NCBI RefSeq assembly: GCF_014642735.1
Contig: NZ_BMIV01000005.1
Coordinates: 1-64,000 of the forward strand
Source of the DNA: Paracoccus acridae
Lineage (GTDB): Bacteria > Pseudomonadota > Alphaproteobacteria > Rhodobacterales > Rhodobacteraceae
Length of the DNA stretch: 64,000 nucleotides
Direction: 5' to 3'
The notes under the pieces: generated by a model
What the model was told of the DNA's origin: nothing
The model's input: only the letters and a program-made list of their open reading frames with translations
Database searches by the model: none
Translations under genes and position numbers: made by a program
Part shown: positions 62,020 through 64,000 of the stretch, in pieces
How positions within the stretch are numbered: the stretch's first letter is position 1
Layout: each line of letters begins with the position of its first letter

Positions 62020-62772
62020 TCATTCGCCCTTGGGCTTGGCCATCTGCCGGTGCATCTTGGCCACCACGCCCGCGGGCAGGATTTCGGCAGCCGTGGCCTG
62101 GATCTTGTTCTTCAACCCCGGCGTCATCTGCGTCTGGCCCGCCAGCATCGCGTCATAGCCGGCGCGGGCGACCATGGCGGGGTCGTCCTTCTTCATCTGG
62201 CCCAGGTTCGTGTCCAGAAGCCCCGCGCGTTCGAAGAAGGCCGTCTCGGTGATCCCCGGCATCAGGCAGGTCACGGTCAGGCCAGTGTCCTTCAGTTCCT
62301 CGTTCCAGCCCAGGGCGAAGTTGTTCAGGAACGCCTTCGAGGCGTTGTAGATCGCCTGGAACGTTCCCGGCATGAAGCCCGCGATGGACCCGGTGATCAG
62401 GATCCGCCCTTCGCCCCTGTCGCGCATGCGCCGTCCCAGGGAATGCGCCAGCCGCAGCACGCCCAGCACGTTCGTCATCACCACATGGTCGATCCCGGCG
62501 GGGTCCTGGTCCAGGAAGGCATGTCCCATCCCCGTGCCCGCATTCAGCATCAGAAGATCCACATCGCGCCCGGCCACCGTGTTCAGAACGGCGACAATCC
62601 CGTCGGGCGTAGCCAGGTCGGCTTCCACCGCCTCGCCGCCCAAGGCGGCGGCCGCTTCGTGGATGGCGGGTTCGTTCGCGATCATGATGGTCTGGTGGCC
62701 GTCGGCGCGGGCGATTCGGGCCAGTTCCAGCCCGATCCCGGTCGAGGCGCCGGTGACGATGGCAAGGGTCAT
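62020..62772 (-). CDS. short-chain dehydrogenase/reductase
   Basis: 250 residues. The NAD(P) motif is VTGASTGIGLELA, the NAG motif is LMLNAGTG, and the active site is the serine of ITGSIAGFMPG with YNASKAF (Tyr-x3-Lys). The substrate is unknown. CAGGAGAAG precedes ATG 62772. It is part of the minus-strand run from the Mn catalase. Confidence 0.9.
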   Translation of the reverse strand: MTLAIVTGASTGIGLELARIARADGHQTIMIANEPAIHEAAAALGGEAVEADLATPDGIVAVLNTVAGRDVDLLMLNAGTGMGHAFLDQDPAGIDHVVMTNVLGVLRLAHSLGRRMRDRGEGRILITGSIAGFMPGTFQAIYNASKAFLNNFALGWNEELKDTGLTVTCLMPGITETAFFERAGLLDTNLGQMKKDDPAMVARAGYDAMLAGQTQMTPGLKNKIQATAAEILPAGVVAKMHRQMAKPKGE

Positions 62773-62795
62773 GGTCTTCTCCTGTTCGGGCCGCA

Positions 62796-63545
62796 TCACA
62801 CGCGGGCCCAGTTGAAACATCCGGCGGGCACCCCTGTTCCGCTGACCAGCAGCGCGCCCGACAGGTAAAGCCGCCAGGGCTCGCCGCCTTCCAGCCGCGC
62901 GACCGTGACCTGGGACAGGGGGTCGGACCAGATCACGTCGCCTTCCCCGAAACCCGCGCGTGACAGGGCGGTTCCTGGATCGACGCCCGGCGCGAAGACG
63001 ATGGTGGAGAAGGGCTGATCCACCGGAGGCAGCGCCGCCCAGGTCCCCGCCCCCAGGCTGACTGCCGCCAGGACGGACACCGTCAGGCCGGGCGGAGGGC
63101 CGCCGCGGTCGGTGGGCCTGCGCGTGATGGCACGCCCCAGCAGGATGGGCAGCACACCCAGCCCCAGGAACCATCCCAGATCCCAGGCCAGCGGAAAGGC
63201 GCTGTCCAACTTGATGCGGTGGATGCCCAGCAGCCAATGCGACAGGATCCCGTCCAGCACATGCCAGGCCCCGAAACCCACCAGCAGCGCCCCCAGCGTG
63301 CCGTTCAACCCCGCGGCGGCGCCCCGCGCCCGCCACAGCCCGATCAGGGACAAGGCTGCCAGCCCGTACATCAGGGCATGGAACCAGCCATCCCACAGGA
63401 TTTGCAGCCGCAGATCCTCCATCCCCGGCACCAGGCTCAGCAGGTGATGCCATTGCAGGATCTGGTGCAGCAGGATGCCGTCGAAAAACCCGCCCAGGGC
63501 GAAACCCAGCGCAATCGTCCAGCGGATCCAGGGCCTTGGGGTCAT
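62796..63545 (-). CDS. DUF2243 membrane protein
   Basis: 249 residues. Four or so membrane spans in the first 150 (GFALGGFFDGILLHQILQWHHLL is the DUF2243 signature), then an extracytoplasmic domain of about 90 residues (TWAALPPVDQPFSTIVFAP). Four histidines lie in the first helices. Function is unknown. ATG 63545 is preferred; a second ATG at 63560 is in frame. Confidence 0.85.
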   Translation of the reverse strand: MTPRPWIRWTIALGFALGGFFDGILLHQILQWHHLLSLVPGMEDLRLQILWDGWFHALMYGLAALSLIGLWRARGAAAGLNGTLGALLVGFGAWHVLDGILSHWLLGIHRIKLDSAFPLAWDLGWFLGLGVLPILLGRAITRRPTDRGGPPPGLTVSVLAAVSLGAGTWAALPPVDQPFSTIVFAPGVDPGTALSRAGFGEGDVIWSDPLSQVTVARLEGGEPWRLYLSGALLVSGTGVPAGCFNWARV

Positions 63546-63563
63546 GATCGTTCCGTCCACAAT

Positions 63564-63593
63564 GAAAAGCCCGCCGGCACCGGCCGGCGGGCT
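63564..63593 (-). terminator. terminator after the Mn catalase gene
   Basis: A 10-bp stem AGCCCGCCGG / CCGGCGGGCT with a 6-base loop, followed on the minus strand by TTTC, seven bases past the catalase stop. Confidence 0.75.
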
Positions 63594-63599
63594 GCGGGA

Positions 63600-64000
63600 T
63601 CACCCGATCTGTTCGGCCTGCGCGCCGCTGCCCGGCCGGGCCATGCCCAGATCGGGCTTCTGGTCGGACGGTTGCAGCTTGCCGGTGGTGAAGGTGCCCT
63701 TGCCATCGATGGACGGCCCTTCGCCCCAGCGGCCCGGAACCGGCGCGCTGCCATCGGCCTGAAATCCCAGATAGGCATAGCTGAACTCGGTCTTTTCCTG
63801 GGACTGCGGGAAGCTGTTGGGGATCGGGAAGGCGCCGGTCATGCCGCCCAGTTCCTCGAGCGCGGCAAGCCACTGGTTCTGGTGCATCGTGTCGCGCGCG
63901 ATCAGATAGGACAGCATGTCCTTCATGCCGGTGTCGTCGGTCATGTTGTAAAGCCGGACGGCCAGCGTGCGGCCGGTCGTTTCGGCGGCGACATTGGCGG
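63600..64000 (-). CDS. manganese catalase, 3' part
   Basis: The last 133 residues are visible; the gene continues past the window end. The segment TGRTLAVRLYNMTDDTGMKD and ARDTMHQNQWLAALEEL contain the conserved acidic and histidine residues of the di-manganese site. The tail after about residue 85 of this fragment is the usual variable part. The enzyme removes hydrogen peroxide. A terminator follows the stop at 63600. Confidence 0.92.
   Translation of the reverse strand, partial: ANVAAETTGRTLAVRLYNMTDDTGMKDMLSYLIARDTMHQNQWLAALEELGGMTGAFPIPNSFPQSQEKTEFSYAYLGFQADGSAPVPGRWGEGPSIDGKGTFTTGKLQPSDQKPDLGMARPGSGAQAEQIG

Overview
The window reads as chromosome from a high-GC alphaproteobacterium of the Rhodobacterales, most likely Paracoccus or a close relative. 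Three things point there: a copper nitrite reductase, pseudoazurin and norCBQDEF denitrification set with NNR/FNR-type boxes; a pseudoazurin that matches the Paracoccus protein as I remember it along nearly its whole length; and thiD-thiO-thiS-thiG-thiE-thiF in an order usual for this group. No database search was possible, so genus level is an inference.

Layout. 1-1330: the 3' part of an initiator tRNA-Met abutted by a broken, chimeric large serine recombinase, the scar of an integrated element. 1333-5199: a ferric-iron ABC importer whose ATPase gene carries a frameshifting deletion. 5262-9176: tesA divergent from a YbbA/YbbP ABC exporter. 9222-12684: small or secreted proteins, a cupin regulator with a tandem operator, and two decayed genes (M42 peptidase, response-regulator receiver). 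12941-15974: zinc alcohol dehydrogenase, a hypothetical protein and a DUF475 membrane protein. 16151-20276: a small membrane protein, a hybrid phosphorelay kinase and a receiver-GGDEF diguanylate cyclase in one overlapping operon. 21141-33933: two RTX calcium-binding proteins, four glycosyltransferase-type proteins, a type I secretion ABC protein, its HlyD-type adaptor and a hexapeptide acetyltransferase. The six central genes overlap end to start, so this looks like one export and glycan-assembly system.

34894-44996: a thiamine-diphosphate enzyme, ribB (with a degenerate RibA half) and ribH, a thiamine operon led by a TPP riboswitch, and gamma-glutamyltranspeptidase. 45048-59264 is the denitrification region: a PRC-barrel protein; an NNR-boxed unit of membrane protein, DUF2249 and SufT-like protein; nnrS facing nirK-nirV-nnrR; pseudoazurin; a second Crp/Fnr regulator; and norCBQDEF facing a small membrane gene. 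Four 14-bp TTG-N8-CAA boxes sit where an FNR-family activator would act, and two of them are placed to serve divergent pairs. 59366-64000 is a minus-strand run of metallo-hydrolase, patatin, DUF4142, SDR, DUF2243 and the 3' end of a manganese catalase.

How it fits together. Nitrite is reduced by NirK with electrons from pseudoazurin, and the nitric oxide formed is consumed by NorCB. NirV, NnrS and NorQDEF assist, and NnrR is the probable NO-responsive switch. The RTX/glycosyltransferase locus beside a c-di-GMP synthase suggests regulated surface or biofilm output. The least described parts are the RTX-linked glycosyltransferase operon and the NNR-boxed three-gene unit at 45823-47973.
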